DNA of 64,000 nucleotides from the NCBI GenBank assembly GCA_947247005.1, contig OX365950.1:11854720-11918719 (forward strand), given 5' to 3'. This document shows positions 13,801 through 28,800 of the stretch, piece by piece. Below the pieces are notes generated by a model, which saw nothing but the letters and a program-made list of their open reading frames with translations, was not told where the DNA came from and searched no databases. Within the stretch, counting starts at the first letter, position 1. Each line of letters starts with the position of its first letter. The stretch is from Spisula solida (lineage: Eukaryota > Mollusca > Bivalvia > Venerida > Mactridae). The translations under genes were made by a program, and so were the position numbers.

Positions 13801-16800
13801 ACCTCAAGTGCCTTCGTGTATGAAAACATACAACCGGGATTAAAAGTATAGACAACATGTCAGCTGTTAAATTATGCTAATAGAAGGTCGAGAGTCGTGT
13901 CAGATGCTCCCTACATAATGCTATATCATACATGAGTAGTTTAAACTGTTCATGTAGTATAAAACAATATCAAGCAGGGATATTATAAAAAATTTATTTA
14001 TTCTTTTGATACAGATTATCAATATTTTACACAATCCTAGATGTGAAAATGAAATCAAAATGCTATTTGTACTAAAACATTTTGGTAGGTTAAAAAAAGT
14101 TTAGAAAATTTTAAGATAAAAAATGGCAAGAAAAGTATTTGGCAGATCAAAATAAGCTATGTACAGTTAATCAAATTCTGTTGTAAAATGACTTTGAATG
14201 GCTAACAGTAAATGGAACTCGACACAACTGAAGCCTGAAGGATTATAGGAACAAAAGAAATTGATGCATTATGGAATTGATGGACAATCTGTGGCTGTAG
14301 CACAAAACATTTCTGGTTCATATTTTATAAAATGTTGTATATTTTCAGAGAGATACAGAACCTGAATGGTATCGAACCATTGATCAACACACTGGTGGAT
14401 ACAAGAGAGGAGGCTGTAGCTAATGCTGCATGTGTACTTACAAACCTTGCACAGATTGAAGTGTTACGTAATGATGCACAGACCAAAGGTGTAGTTAGAG
14501 CCTTAATTGAACCACTTAATTCTAGGTAAGACTGGACTACATGTTTAACATCACTGACATCACTGTCACTGCTTTATAGAATATGTTGCCGTAAAACTGT
14601 GAATGTAAACAGTTCGAATTTTTCATTTGTTTTGACTAGAAATATTATAGTTTACAGAATAATGTTAAATATTCGCATGGTTCTTATTTTGAATTAAATC
14701 AGTACCTGTATTCACTCCATATACTTTTGCATAAGAAAAATAAATTGTCTAACTTTGTTATATAATTTTCTAAGATTTTATAAAAAAAACTTAGTTAAGG
14801 TGGATATTTCTCTGTTTTCACTATGAAAACAGTAAGAATTGTTTAAAGTGACATTATAGATTTTGTTTATTTGTATCGGAAAAGCGATTATATCAGAAAA
14901 TTTTAGAAAAAATGTTCTGTGGGTTCAAACCAAACTGGATTCACAAATAAATTGTTAACTCGGTGTTTTACAGAAATACAACAGTTCAGAGTAAAACAGC
15001 ACTGGCCGTGGCAGCATTTGTTTGTGATGCTGAGTCAAGAGAAAATGTAAGCAGAATTTGATATTATGATGTCATTCTTTGTATCACTGATGATTAGGAT
15101 TTAATTTTTTTTTTAATTTTGCATTTATTTTATGTACATATAGCAGTAACCATTATCAATAATTATTTATCACCCTAATTCTTAATTAAAAATTGATAAT
15201 ATACCATTTTGAAGTTAATGAATAGTGAAAGAGACTATATATCTATATGACTTACCTGTTACCTTTAGGAGTTAACTTTCAAAGTACAAAGGGATAGAAA
15301 AAAAAGTTGAATAGATCTGTTAAGCCAATTTAGCCATTAATAAATTAATTCCCTCTATCTATTGTATAGAAAGTTAGTTTTTGCATATCAGATAAAAGCA
15401 TTACATGTATGTATTTTCAGTTCCGATTATCTGATGGTCTTACACCGCTTGTTGCCTTGTTGAGGTCTGGTAATGATGAAGTAAGGAGAAATGCTGCCTG
15501 GGCAATCACTGTATGCTCTGTAGATGAACCTACAGCTACAGAAATCTGTAAACTGGGGTAAGTTATCTGCGTTACGTTAACTTACATAGTTATTGTGTCA
15601 AGAGTTTTATACCTGTTTTCAAGACATTTCATTGGGTATTCTGAAAATTCAACCAGTCTTGTTGGTCTAGCGTCTGATACCAGTGTTTCTTTCAAACCCA
15701 CAAAAGCGTCAACCATAAGTCAGATTGGGAGGAAATATGGCTTGTTTGTATCCCTTGTAAAAAATGTTACTGAACTACACATTTTAGTGACTTTTTGAGA
15801 CTGGCCTCCAAGCTCTGATCAGTGCTAAACATAATGTGAAGAAATATAGTAGTATAGAAGGCCAAATTAATTGATTATCTTTTGTCATCATACTATACTT
15901 ACTCATATATTATAAGAATGCTGTACCATATTTGCAGTGGTATGGAACTATTGCAAGAGATTCAGACTTCCAGCACGAGAAAATCACCGTTTGCTGAAGC
16001 TGCTCTCCAGAAACTGCTAGACAACAATCTGTCTGCAAAATATGCTCTCACTGGATGTCTTAGTAAGTCTTATTTTTCTTGTCCCCAGTCCACTTCATTA
16101 TTATCTTTTTGTAAAAAAACCATACAAAATTATGTATGATGAAGCTGCATGGGAAGCTTTTGTTTATAGCTAACAATGTGTATACTGTCCTTTTTTGTCC
16201 CTTGCATGTCCTTCCGTTAAGTTGAATGCTGCTTTCTCTGTCTAATTCGTTGTTATTATCTTTGGAAAATATACTGTTTATAGTATTTGAGGGAAAATTT
16301 TGTGTTGTGCTGTGAATGTTTGTCTTTATATCTATTATTTCTTATTTCTACATGTGTTTCTTATACCTTGTTTTGTACATTTATTGATGCTTGTATTTAC
16401 AGGCAGCACTAACTACATTGAGAATGGTTTCTATGATGTTGGTCAGCTGAGGCCGGGAACCAAATTCCTTACATTAGAAGAATATGCTAAACAGGAAATG
16501 AACGACAAACGACCAATTATACTTGTCAATGCCAAGCCAGAGTAAGTTATATAGTCACAAAGATATTGCATTCTGGGTTTGGACAAATCAAGAGTAAATT
16601 ATATGCCGCCTCTAGAATTAGACTTCAGTGATTCATATTACTTAACCAAGCAATAGTAAATCCTAAACCTTTGTTATGGTGAGTTTTTTATAATAAGATA
16701 CTTACAACTGTAGTGTAAAAATATTGTAAATGTTCCTTTGCCCATGTGAGTTATGCCTGGGTCTATCTGAAAGCATTGATATTTATAAATGTATAAATGA

Positions 16801-19800
16801 TTGTATTGCAGTCCTGCAGTGTCACAGGCTCAATCTCAGGCAGAACTTGATGCAAAACAAGATGCGTCAAAAACCAGTGTTACCGGAAAGTCTTCAAGAA
16901 CTGGACGTGATTCAAAAACGTAAGTTGGACATTGTATGCATATTGAACATTGTTTTTGTATCATATAAAATAGTGTGTGATAAGTAGTTTTATGTTTCTA
17001 TTTCTGTCTATGCATGTCAATAATGTAGATTAATCAACTCTTTCATTTGATTGAGTTTCTCAAAATCAACACAGATTTGTTTTTAACCATCTTTTTTATC
17101 AGCAGTCACAATTGAGAATTTCGACGGTGATTTTAAGAATCTGCTTATACCAGCTTCTGTAAAGATAAGTTGAATGTGTGAACATAAGTAAACATATCGA
17201 TATAAAGCTGTTATGATATCTTTTACTTTGGAAAATATTTAGGAGTCATATATTATTAGAATTCATAGCACATCAAAAATGTCATTTTCCAGGAACTTCA
17301 TGAGGAAGGTTGTGGCTCCATTGTGGGTTAAACTTAAACCCATGTTTAAATTTTGTTTTCTATGTTTTTTTTCTCAAATTGTTGACATGCATAGGTCACG
17401 GTGAAATATATGTAGGTGAAATATATATAGGTGTAGTAATACGGCAAGTTTTGTATGTATATATAGCTATGTGGCTATCTATTAAATAGTTTGGCCATTT
17501 CTTTTGTTACAGAATCTGTATTGTTACATACACTTGTAGCAGGTCAGACTGTTGATGCACAGTCCATCTACTGGTTACAGGATGAGGCAACATACCATAA
17601 CACTGGCGAGCCTTATGATTGCAAAAACATTATTTTATTTTCACTTCCCATTGTTACCTTAGAATGAACAAAGAGAATGATTTGTCCTTTCTTTCCATTC
17701 TAAGATAACACATGCTAGGTAATACTCCCAGTATATTTTGGTAGTGCTGGAAAATGTTCCATCAACCATCTGTGGATTTTGAGCAGTATTTTAAATTTGA
17801 TAAATCATAATGGTTTCATTATGTTACAATCTAATTTCCATAGTCGGAAGAGTGTGTGTGAGTCAATGGTAACCGATTTGCATGCATCTATGGAGCTTCA
17901 ACCTACATACACCATGTCTCGGTATATCGACATTTCTGAGTGTTACAAAAGTGTGTGTAACATTCCTTGTTGTTTTATCACCATACATCACACTTGATCT
18001 TGTAGATGATATATTACATTTATAGCTACATTATTGTTGTTCTTGTGGTTCACTCTTGCCTATATCTGATGATAGAAGTTTGTGTTATAGGGTTGTTGAT
18101 TAACATCACATTTGTGCACTTACTAATACAGTAAAACCTCAATAATAATACCACCAATGGAAAACTGTAACAACCTTTTTTGGGGTTGTTGCATTTGCCG
18201 AGGAGTCTGATGCCTTTTTACTTTGCATTGCTTGGCGCGTACCATATGGGTTAATCCTACTATAGGTTCCCATTATTCTTATTTGGGGTTGTTAAGTTTG
18301 AGGTGGTCTTATTGTTGAGGTGGTCTTTAAGTGAGATTTCTTTGTATATCATATATGTTGTGTTTACTCCTTAAATTTACCTTGAGTGTTTTTTTGTTAA
18401 AATACTTTAAAATGTTTTGACTGAACGAGTACTTTATTGAAAAAAGTAATTTTCCTAATGAATCTCTCCAAGCTTTAATACAGGCTATTAGGGTATTTTC
18501 TTAAGGTGCAGGTATGTTGCTTGCTTCTGTTTATTGGTATTAATGTGTACATATTTTGTGCATTAAGGGACACAAGAGCGTAAGTATTGGTGTGTTGGAG
18601 TGAATAATAACAGGATACTACTTGTTAGGCTTAGTTATTGATAATGAGACCTTTATACAGGTAGAACCTTCTCACACAAAACAGGGTCTGCCATATAATT
18701 ATATAACAGTGCTTCCCAAAACGACCCAAGCAATACCACATGATTACAAAACTGGACTTCCCCTCACAACATGGAAATCCACTTGATCATAAATCAGGGC
18801 TTCACCGCACAACACAGGAAAAAAAGGGGAAGTTTTATTCACTCAAGTTTTCAATAGTTGGCAATGCAGCTAATTTATACTACTCAAGAGCCACAATTCA
18901 TGCATTTACATTTTTTTTGTTTTTCCTTTAACTATATTTATGTAAAGTATGATACCAATATACAATATACTTATCTCAATGATAGAATTAGCTTTTGTTT
19001 GGTTATCTAACGTTTGTGTTTTATTGTTCACACTTTTATAACATCACTGTTTATATACACTGAATGAATTTAACATTTTAGCTTATTTATTTAAAAATAT
19101 CTGCTTGTAATTTTACAGCATGCAAGAGTATATAAACCAGCATGGACATATTGCTTGGTGATTGTATGGCTGTATGCGCCATACTTATAGAGGGTTTGAC
19201 AATAACCTGTAGAAAATTCAGGTTTGGTAACAATGCTGATTAAGTTACCCTTATGTTTGTGTCAAACTCTCCATGAAAAGTAATGCATGTAAAACCATCG
19301 AATGTTAGATACAGATTCCATGGCAACTTGTGATGATTGTGTCATTATATTGGGAAACACATTTTCCTTGACTGAGTTTTTTTACTCGATGGCTAATGAA
19401 CTATTTTGCAAAATATGCTTTCACTCACTTAGCTATTTTACAAAACACATTTTCATTGACTGAGCCTTTTGCATAACATATTTTCATTAGCGTGGCTATT
19501 CACATACCTGATACCATAACACATTTTCAGTGGCTGATCTTTTCTGCAAAATACTTTTTAATTGGCTGAGCTGTTAGCAAAACAATATTTCTTTGGCCTA
19601 ACTTTGTGCATAACATTTTTATGCCCCCATCTTTGGTGAGGGGGTATATTGCTTTGCACATGTCTGTCAGTCGGTCGGTTGGTCGGTCGTATAAAATGGT
19701 TTCTGTTCAATTACTCAAGAACGCTTTGACCTATGATCTTTAAACATTACATGTAGGTTGGTCAGCAACAGTAGATGACCCCTATTGATTTTGAGGTCAG

Positions 19801-22800
19801 TAGGTCAAAGATCAAGGTCACTGCGACCTTCACCATTTCTGACTATTGGGCTGCCATGGGGGCATACATGTTTTACAAACATCTCTTTGGTGGACTACAG
19901 ATTCGAAGAATGAATATAAACATAATTCTATACTCTACATACAATAATAAGATAGTCATAGGATTTTATTCTTTGTATAGTCTGATTCACAGGCTCTGTT
20001 CTGAGTCAGGTACCGGACATCCGTATGGTACCCAAACTCTATGTTCTGAATTATGAACCGCACATCTGTATGGTTCCCACACTCAATGTTCTGAGTTATG
20101 TACCAGACATCTGAATGGTTCCCAGATTCTGTGTTCTGAGTTAGGTACCGGACATCTGAATGGTTCCCAGGCTCTGTGTTCTGAGTTAGGTACCGGACAT
20201 CTGAATGGTTCCCAGGCTCTGTGTTCTGAGTTAGGTACCGGACATCTGTATGTTACTGATTGGATGGTTTTACATGTATTATGACATCAATGGCGGGGGT
20301 TGTAAGAACCTTGTTTTGTTTTTCACAGTATTATTCGCAAGGACCATTTTGAGGTTAAGCAACCTTCCAGGAAAGCAAGTGGGTCAAAGTAGGTTGTCGT
20401 GGAAACTAAATTCACTTTTAGGCACATTTATCTTTTATGTCTTTAAACAACTTGTAACACACTGACAGTATGGTCAAACTTTGATCTTATGTTAGAAAAG
20501 TAGTTTATATACCCTACTCTTGTTTATTCTTTTGTACAAATGTTACTTTTCTGCAGGTTGCCAAATAACTTGGTAGTCTTCATATGGCAAAAATCCTGTT
20601 GATCAGTGGCACTTAATACCAACACTAAAAAGTATAAAAGCATGTGATTTTTCTTTTGGAATTAGGAAATAAATTAAACATCTCAACATTTTATGTAAAA
20701 ATGATTTATCAGTTACCATGGCAACTAGAATCAAAGTATGACCACACACTGGCACTGTTATCTGACAACCACTGACAACTTCTCAATCACTTATATAACC
20801 TATTGTATCCTTTAAAATCCACTTTCAAAAGGAAATTGAAACTTTGGCTCGATGCAATACTAATAAATGTTTTGTAATTTGTTGAATCATATCGTTTGAA
20901 ACCTCGATCAACATCTTTATTACCATTTTGGAAAAAAAAATTATGGTTAATTATTGAGTTTATGTCATTGGTATTCTTTGAATAATTCAATATTGAAATT
21001 GGAAAAATTGGTAATTTTCATCAATAGGGTATGTGATGTACCTTCTATCGGATAAGTTTATAAACAAAAAACTGGTATTTGCTGATATTTATGCTGACAA
21101 CAGAAATACTGTACAGGGTTATTTCTTATATTTGTATTGCAGAGCCAACTTTTCTTGATTTACATTACATTTGGTCCTCTGTCATATATACGTTTGTGTT
21201 GATATTTTTTGCAGATGTTTTTGAAATCCCAACATTTGTACTTGTGTTGTTGAAGTTACAGAAATCACATTTTTATGAAAAGAAAAAACAGAAAACAAAA
21301 CCAATTACGTCACATTTCATTGTTTAAGGGCAATTTTTCTCCATTCTTTATCTTGGGTTAGATACTGATCTTTATACAAGAGAATAATTATTAAAAGCTA
21401 GATCATGCTTCATTATAATGCAAAGAAGATTTACAAGACATTACTGTTAACTAAATTGTTTGGAGACATGAGGATTTTATTTGAAACTTGCTGAAAACTT
21501 AAGTATTTCCCCCTATGAAAAAGTGTTGCACATGCCTGTTGATTTGTCCATTGGTTGCTAGACCAATTTATGTCTGATTGATGCAAATACAACACTTGAG
21601 CTAACATTCCACAAACTTGGTAGGACAGTTTAGGTTGGTCATGAACTACAGATGTACCTTACTTCTTTGGAGGTCAGGTAAGCAGGTCAAAGTTCATAGT
21701 TACCCTTCATCACAAAATGACTAACTGCTATGGCTGCCAGCAAGGGACACACATATTTCACAAAAACTTGTCAAAGATTGTTTATTGTAGCTTGTCATTG
21801 TTTACTACATCTGTTTCTGTCTCCATTAATGTCGGATATAACTTGTTTCTGAAGACAATATTGACTCTACACCAGTTGTTAATCAAGTACCTATAAATAC
21901 ATTTTAACAGTAAATTTATGACATGGTCCAATCACAGTTAGGTCTTCCCGACTTTCCGTCTATATACGCTACAAGAAAAACAGTACAGTGCAGAAGACAA
22001 AAAGTTAGAAGTCAGCCAAACTATGTATTTTGTGATAGAATTTCGAATTCTTGTGGTCCTATGTTATCACTTGAAAACCTTTGACCAATTATAGGATAGA
22101 TCAATCTCTGCACTGGCATAATGTCAATTTTGATAACGATTGCAATCACTGGCAATAATGTGCAACTCATATTGATCATTCTTCAGACCAGCAGACACAA
22201 ATCATTGTGTCTGTACACTCGTTTCCTACATGTACATCTGACCAGAAATATATCAGTTTATTTGTATCTTTACACTCATCATTTGTTATGCTACTATTAT
22301 GACACTATTTTACACTGGTCATTTGTTATAGTAGGACACTAATATATTAGAGGATTTTAGTGAAAAATGTGACACCAATTAGTAATATATTAGAGAATTT
22401 TAGTGAACTATGTAGAATATTAACATATATCACACATGTATTACAGCCATTCACCCACGTAAGTACGCGTGTGTGACAGTGTAATAGGGGCGTGGATATC
22501 TTACAATATAATATATGTCTCACGTATTGATATTGTGATATGTGTAATAATCTAGTCAGTTTACACACTGACCAACATACACAGAAATGTACGGCATTTA
22601 GTATAAAAGTGTGGTAAGATATCTGAACATTTTTATTGAAATTATACATATATAAATACTGTTATAGCCAGTATGAGCATCAGAAACTGTAGGGTTGTAG
22701 GGTTTTGACCCTTATTTATTCAATTTCTAAAAACTTTCATAAAAATTGATGGATGTGCCAGGGGTCACTTGCCTAATGCAGGTGCTTTGTAGGGCTTTCC

Positions 22801-25800
22801 AAGGGAGGTAATCTATTCCTACTATATTTATTTGACCAAAGGGATAAAGGCATTGATTAAGCAATGTGACCAAGATTTCTGATTGGTTGGAGGGATTACA
22901 GTATTATAGGCCTGAAGCTCATAGGCCTATAACTTCAATGACATCACACTCATACTGGCTAAATCTGTGTAATTTCATTACAAATTAACAGGTATTCTGA
23001 CTATATGCAGGTTGTTTGGTTTACAAACATCTGTCGTAAATGTCGGACTTTTCTGTAGATTTTGGTCACTGTGATCTATGAGAGTCACTGTAATCACATG
23101 GATGCTTCTCACTCGGAAATTAGGTAGCGGTTTGAACAATATTTTTATATCTCGGATATTCTGCTACCATAATCATATTTTGGGAAAATGTATATCCAAG
23201 TGTGCACAGCATACATATTGTTTCTATTTTTGAAAAGTGAGCTAATTTGGGTGAAATCCACTCCTGTCTCAGTCAAAAGCAAACAAACGACAAATTGTCT
23301 GTGCTGTATGCTGTTTTTTCATGTTTTGATATTCAATTTATATTGGAAAGTCAGAAATCAGGACTTACTAAGCATTCCGAATACATTAAGTCCGTGTAAT
23401 TTCTATTTGGTTTATATACATTATAAATGATCTCTCTTTTTTTATACAAATCATATGCTTATGTTTTCTGCAAGTGAAGTATGAAATGTGATCACATGAT
23501 TCTCCATTGTCTTGTACCAAACTTCATCATTAGATCCGAGTGTTCGCATGACGTATGTCCATCTGTTATAGTCATCCAACTTTCTTTACCACATTTTATA
23601 TTAGTTATGATTATTCTAATTATATCACCATAGAAGTTTCCGCCGGGAATCTTTGTCCGGCATTTTGGCTTTTCAGTGAGTACTGTCGGTTTTTATCTTA
23701 CATTGGGACAGGTTTTTTCCAGCTTGGTGGTTGCTTTATAGATGCCCAAAACCCTGTATAATGATATATAAAATTGCCTGTAGGAATTTCACTTAGTATA
23801 AGCCATATTTGGAGATGGGATAATGCTTGGTAATTAGAAAAGAAAAATAACTAAAATCTGGGGTACACTATGTTAGTATATTTTGCTTTTTGGCAATTGC
23901 ACAAGGTTTTTGCCTAATTTTCACTTGTTGAATGAAAGTAGGAAGTTCCATACATATGTAGCAGCACGCTGGAGGTTTAAGTCTAATGGCCATTCTAAGA
24001 TGTTTGTGAATGTGTTTATAGCATGGACGGTTGTTATGGAAAAGCACATTTTAGTGCTCTTTGAAGTAGTTCAGTACCTGTGGTGTCAGCATGCTGTAAG
24101 TTTGTCACATATTATCAATATTCAGGGAGGCAATGATACTGACGAGTATGATGGGTCGTTTATCTGCCAACACCTCAGCCAAGTAAGATTATGCACCTTG
24201 GATGTGATTTTATTGTACTCTCCCACCACAAACATTCCCCTGCTGTCACCATATATATGCCAACCACTTGACTGATTGTCATGAAACTTATACCAAATAA
24301 ACTGTTTCCTACCTGTATTAGCATCCTGATCCATAAGCAACTGGCGACTTCTACATGTTTGGATAATTTGACCATAATGTATTAGAGAAGCATTTGTAAC
24401 CCGTAATTATTCTACCCCTGATGACTGTCTTAAGCTGTGAGCTAGCTGGTGGGGCCACATTGGGTGTAATTGGATGTGGATTATCGACACTTGACAAATG
24501 CCGGTGAAATTGGTACTCTGGTCCAAAATGTCTTCCTGTCCATGACTTAGAGAAAGGGTTGCTGCTTGTTGAATCAGTACATTGTGACAAACTTACAGCT
24601 ATGTATCTTCAGTTCAAATAGCATGCTGATTTAACCACAGGGGCTCAGGTCACCACATACCAAACCCCTGTGGAAATTAAACAATTATGTTGATGTAGTT
24701 AGTGCATGCAATGTATGTTGTTGATGGTTGTTGTTGACTGTGTGGTGTTCGGTGGGCATGATACTTGTTGTTCTGATGGTGTTAGCATTCACAATATTTA
24801 CAACATTGCCCATCACAGTATTTAGCGAGATCAAGTTTTTGACAGTCCTGGTTCTCTGAGCTTTCACATGTATTAGCAGACAGGCTTGGAATGCTTTCAA
24901 TCAGCAGCTGACTAGTTAGTTGCAATGCACATTGAATCTTATTCACATGGGAAATTTGGTATATTTTTTAATGCATGAGTGTGTGTTGTAAGGTTACTAT
25001 ATTATATATATACATGTATATGCTGTAGTCATACTGCATGTTGCTTTAATGCTACATGTAACTTTGTGTGTAACAATACATTCTAGTACACAGACCAAAA
25101 CTTACAAACCAACTTTTTATAAAATGTGATGTCTTGGCGATTACTTTATTTAACTTCACAAACATTTTTACAAGCAAAGTTTTATTTAAGACCGACAGCT
25201 ACCGTTGTCATGGGTAACAAGATGGTCATCTACCAATCATGGATGATCTGTAAAGAAATTGCAAAGAACACACATTTTATAAAATGTCGGTTTATAAACT
25301 TTGTTCAGTGATTTTTTTTGAGAAATTTTACTCATATTTAATATAATAACAATAGATGTAGTCAATTACCAATTGTCATAATTGTTTATTTTTTTAGATA
25401 TCAATTACTAAACCCTCAGGTAGATACATCATTAGACATTTACTAAACTTGGTCAGTTCTTCTTGTTAAATTACAGTTGGTAGCTGGTGTTTTGATTTTG
25501 AAGTTAAAAATTGATTTCCACTTAGCTCTCTTGTTTCTTTATTTCTTACAGTTTGAATGTAAATTATAAATATAACCATTATAATCATTGTCTAACGTAC
25601 ATAATTCAATTGTTGTTACTATAGCAACGCTATTGTGATATTTTGTCAGAAGTATATATTTCAATCATTGTTACTATAGCAACACTATAGTGATATTAAT
25701 CTATCTGAAAACTCATCATTTGGAAATTTACAATGATGAAAGTTTCCCATTTAGTTGGTATTACAGTTAAATGGGTAAATTTAAATTTTTCATATTAAAA

Positions 25801-28800
25801 CAGCTGCAACTCTAGATTTTGGATTATTGGGACTTTTATTTGCATTTGTGATAGACTTTCTTATATTATAGCATAATGGCTTCTGGGTGTTCCAATACTT
25901 TATTATTAGAATCAATAATATTTTGATGTCTTTTCCTTTAATTTGCAGGGTAAAAATCATTGGCTTTTTATGTGTCTTTATTACTAACTATCTACCTTGC
26001 ATGTTCTCATATTTTGATGTTATTTTGATTGACAGGAAGACACGTAAACAGCAGGAACGTGAAGAAAAACAACGTGAGGAAGAATTACAAGCACAGCTTC
26101 AAAAAGAGGCTGAAGCTATTTCTGCTGCGGAGAGTAAACCTTTCGAGACTCCATGTGACCCAACTCTCTTGAAATATGTGGATGAGGTTGTGGATAAAAT
26201 ACAACCATTACCTACTACACGGGAACAAGTCAAGGCATTAGCTGTGTAAGTGCTGTAAAAATCCTCATTCCATAACATACGGGCTAGGTGCAATGTAAAT
26301 AAGCAATATCAGACCTTTCCTGCAGAAGGCCATTTTCTCTCTGTTTAGTTCCCAGCATGCTTGAGTTTCTGGTAAAATACAACCACTACCTACCACACGG
26401 GAACAAGTCAAAGCATTAGCTGTGTAAGTTATTGTAAAAATCGGCATTTCATAACATAGGGGCTTAAGTACATTGTGAATATGCAATATCTGTCCTCTCC
26501 AGCAGACTGCTCATTTTCCAACATGCTTCAATTTCTGGTAAAATACAGCTACCCACCAAAAGGAAACAAGTCAAAGAATAAGCTATGTATTTTTCTGTAA
26601 AACTCCTCATTCCAGAACATACAGGCTATAAATATTTGTCTCTCCTGCAGACGGCCATTTTCTCTCTGTTAACTTTCCTGCAACCTTCATTTTCCGGTTT
26701 GGTCTAAACTATTACCAGAATCTTCAGATCCTCTGACACAATACATCTCGATAAAATGATAAAAAGTATGACATTGTGTTAATAAGTTAATGTCATTTGA
26801 CATTGTGTTAAAAAGTTAACGTCATTTAACATAATTATTTCTCTGTTCATCCTTGTTAATCATGATATCATTTGACATTTCAGATTTGTCGCAGAGAGGA
26901 TGGGTGGGCCTATTGAAAGGGGCCAACTTAGCAACTTTGGATGGGAGCTACCACTTAGTCAGATCAAATTTGACCTAAAATCTAATATTGTACCATTAGG
27001 AAAAGTGAAAGCAGGAATTCATGTTCATCGAGCGTTATTATTTAAGGTAATAGTGTAGAAAATCTGCAATGGAGCTATACTATGCTGCATTTTGTATGAT
27101 TTATCTCAATATAGCTGTGATAGCAGTCTGTGGTACTGAAAAGTCTAGGGTACATGTTGATCAGATTACCTTGGTAAAATGGCTGAGGCTGGTATCTTCG
27201 GAGCAGAAAGTTGAAGACTCTGCAAATTTCAGTAGGATTCTATCTTGACATGGCCATTGGCCAGTAAGTGGTGAGCCAATGGGTAGTCACATAATGGCAA
27301 CTGTGTGCCTGCCTGTCTGTCTGTAAATATGTACATGTATACATTTCATTGATAACTTTTTTGCACCTGATTGGAGTGACCTTTACCATTTTGTTACTAG
27401 ATATCCCTATATTTACTTCACAGTCCAACATAGTACACAGTCATATCATGTAATTATCTACCATATATTACAGACATTAGCTGACAAAATAGCCGTAAGC
27501 TGTTCCCTTGTACGAGGAGAATATAATCGAGCATGGAATGAAGTATTATTACCTGAAGATGATTACACGGTAAGCAACTTTCCTTCCTATACCCATACTT
27601 CATACTTTACTACATAGATCCCTCATCTGTAACTGTAAGACACTTGTTATACAGTGTACACCATCACTATACTGGTACTTGGGGATTGCCATCTGCTAGA
27701 CTACTGCATCAAATCTGGTAGATGTGGTAAAATGCAGAAGCAGCATGGAGATGGGTAGATGGAGTAAGCACGTCAAAATGATCTTTGTGGGGTAAACACA
27801 TCAAAATGTGTCCATGGAGTTAACACATCTCTCTGCGGAGTAACCACTTCAAAATGTGTCTCTGCAGAGTAAACGCACCATAATGTGTCTCTGTGAAGTA
27901 AACACATCAAAATGTGTATTTGAGGAGTAAACACATCAAAATGTGGCACAGTGGAGTAAACACATCAAAATGTGCCTCTGTGGACTTGACACATCAAAAT
28001 TTGTATCTGTAGAGTAAACACATCAAAGTGTGTCTCTGTGGAGTAAACACATCAAATGTATTTCTGTGGAGCAAAATGTGTCCCTGTGGAGTAAACACAT
28101 CAAATGTATCTCTGCGTGGTAAACACATCAAAATGTGTCTCTGTGGAGTAAACACATCAAAGATGTGTCTCTGTGGAGTAAACACATCAAAATGTGTCTC
28201 TATGGAGTAAACACATCAAAGATGTGTCTCTGTGGAGTAAACACATCAAAATGTGTCTCTATGGAGTAAACACATCAAAGTGTGTCTCTGTGGAATAAAC
28301 TCATCAAAATGTGTCTCTGTGGAGTAAACACATCAAAGTGTGTCTCTGTGGAATAAACACATCAAAGATGTGTCTCTGTGGAGTAAACACATCAAAATGT
28401 GTCACTGTTGAGCAAACACACTAAGATGCATCTTTGTGTTATGTTTTTTCACCAGAACCCTAATATCTGTGAAACTAATTCACTGTAGTAGATGTTTTCA
28501 ACATTATTGCACATATCTGACTTATCAGCAAACAACTGTAACACAAGCTGCAACAGAAAATGTTGGTTCTTTATGATGTTACAGGTTTATTACATCAAAA
28601 TAATAGTTACTTACATGTCATATTTCTCAATAATTATTAAGTAATATTTCAATAAGTACTAATAGATCTATCAGATTAAAATATATCATTCATTAAAAAA
28701 TTTCAGTGAAACGGTTCTTAAATGTTCATGGGTCTTGTGTTGCAGTTTTGCTATAGTAGCAAACTGTTTTGATAGAATATCAATTTCATCTCAATATCTT

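Larger units (their letters stand above)
16920..26035. other. Long ARMC3 intron (9.1 kb) rich in repeats
   Basis: The exons on either side join in frame (phase 2) and no convincing exon lies between. It contains a TIR-like element near 18125-18345 (ends cagtaaaacctcaataata / tattgttgaggtgg), the degenerate repeat 19380-19625, the TIR element 19620-19866, a 45-bp minisatellite, a decayed TIR-element copy near 21500-21760, and a small duplication at 25605-25692. Confidence 0.8.

Noticed and set aside
17515..17610. Extra ARMC3 exon after a 'gttacag' acceptor
   Set aside because: No frame continues the protein from 16919 to 26036 through it, and the flanking exons already join in phase.
24122..24375. 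Overlapping minus-strand frames in the long ARMC3 intron
   Set aside because: Several frames are open together with no domain and no splice support; probably repeat-derived.
27994..28210. Open frames on both strands with CGVNTSK / TPQRHI repeats
   Set aside because: By-products of the ~30-bp minisatellite; both strands are open at once and no start context or partner exon is seen.
27740..28440. CRISPR-like array
   Set aside because: The units are directly tandem without unique spacers, and the genome is eukaryotic. The same holds for the arrays at 29010 and 50993.
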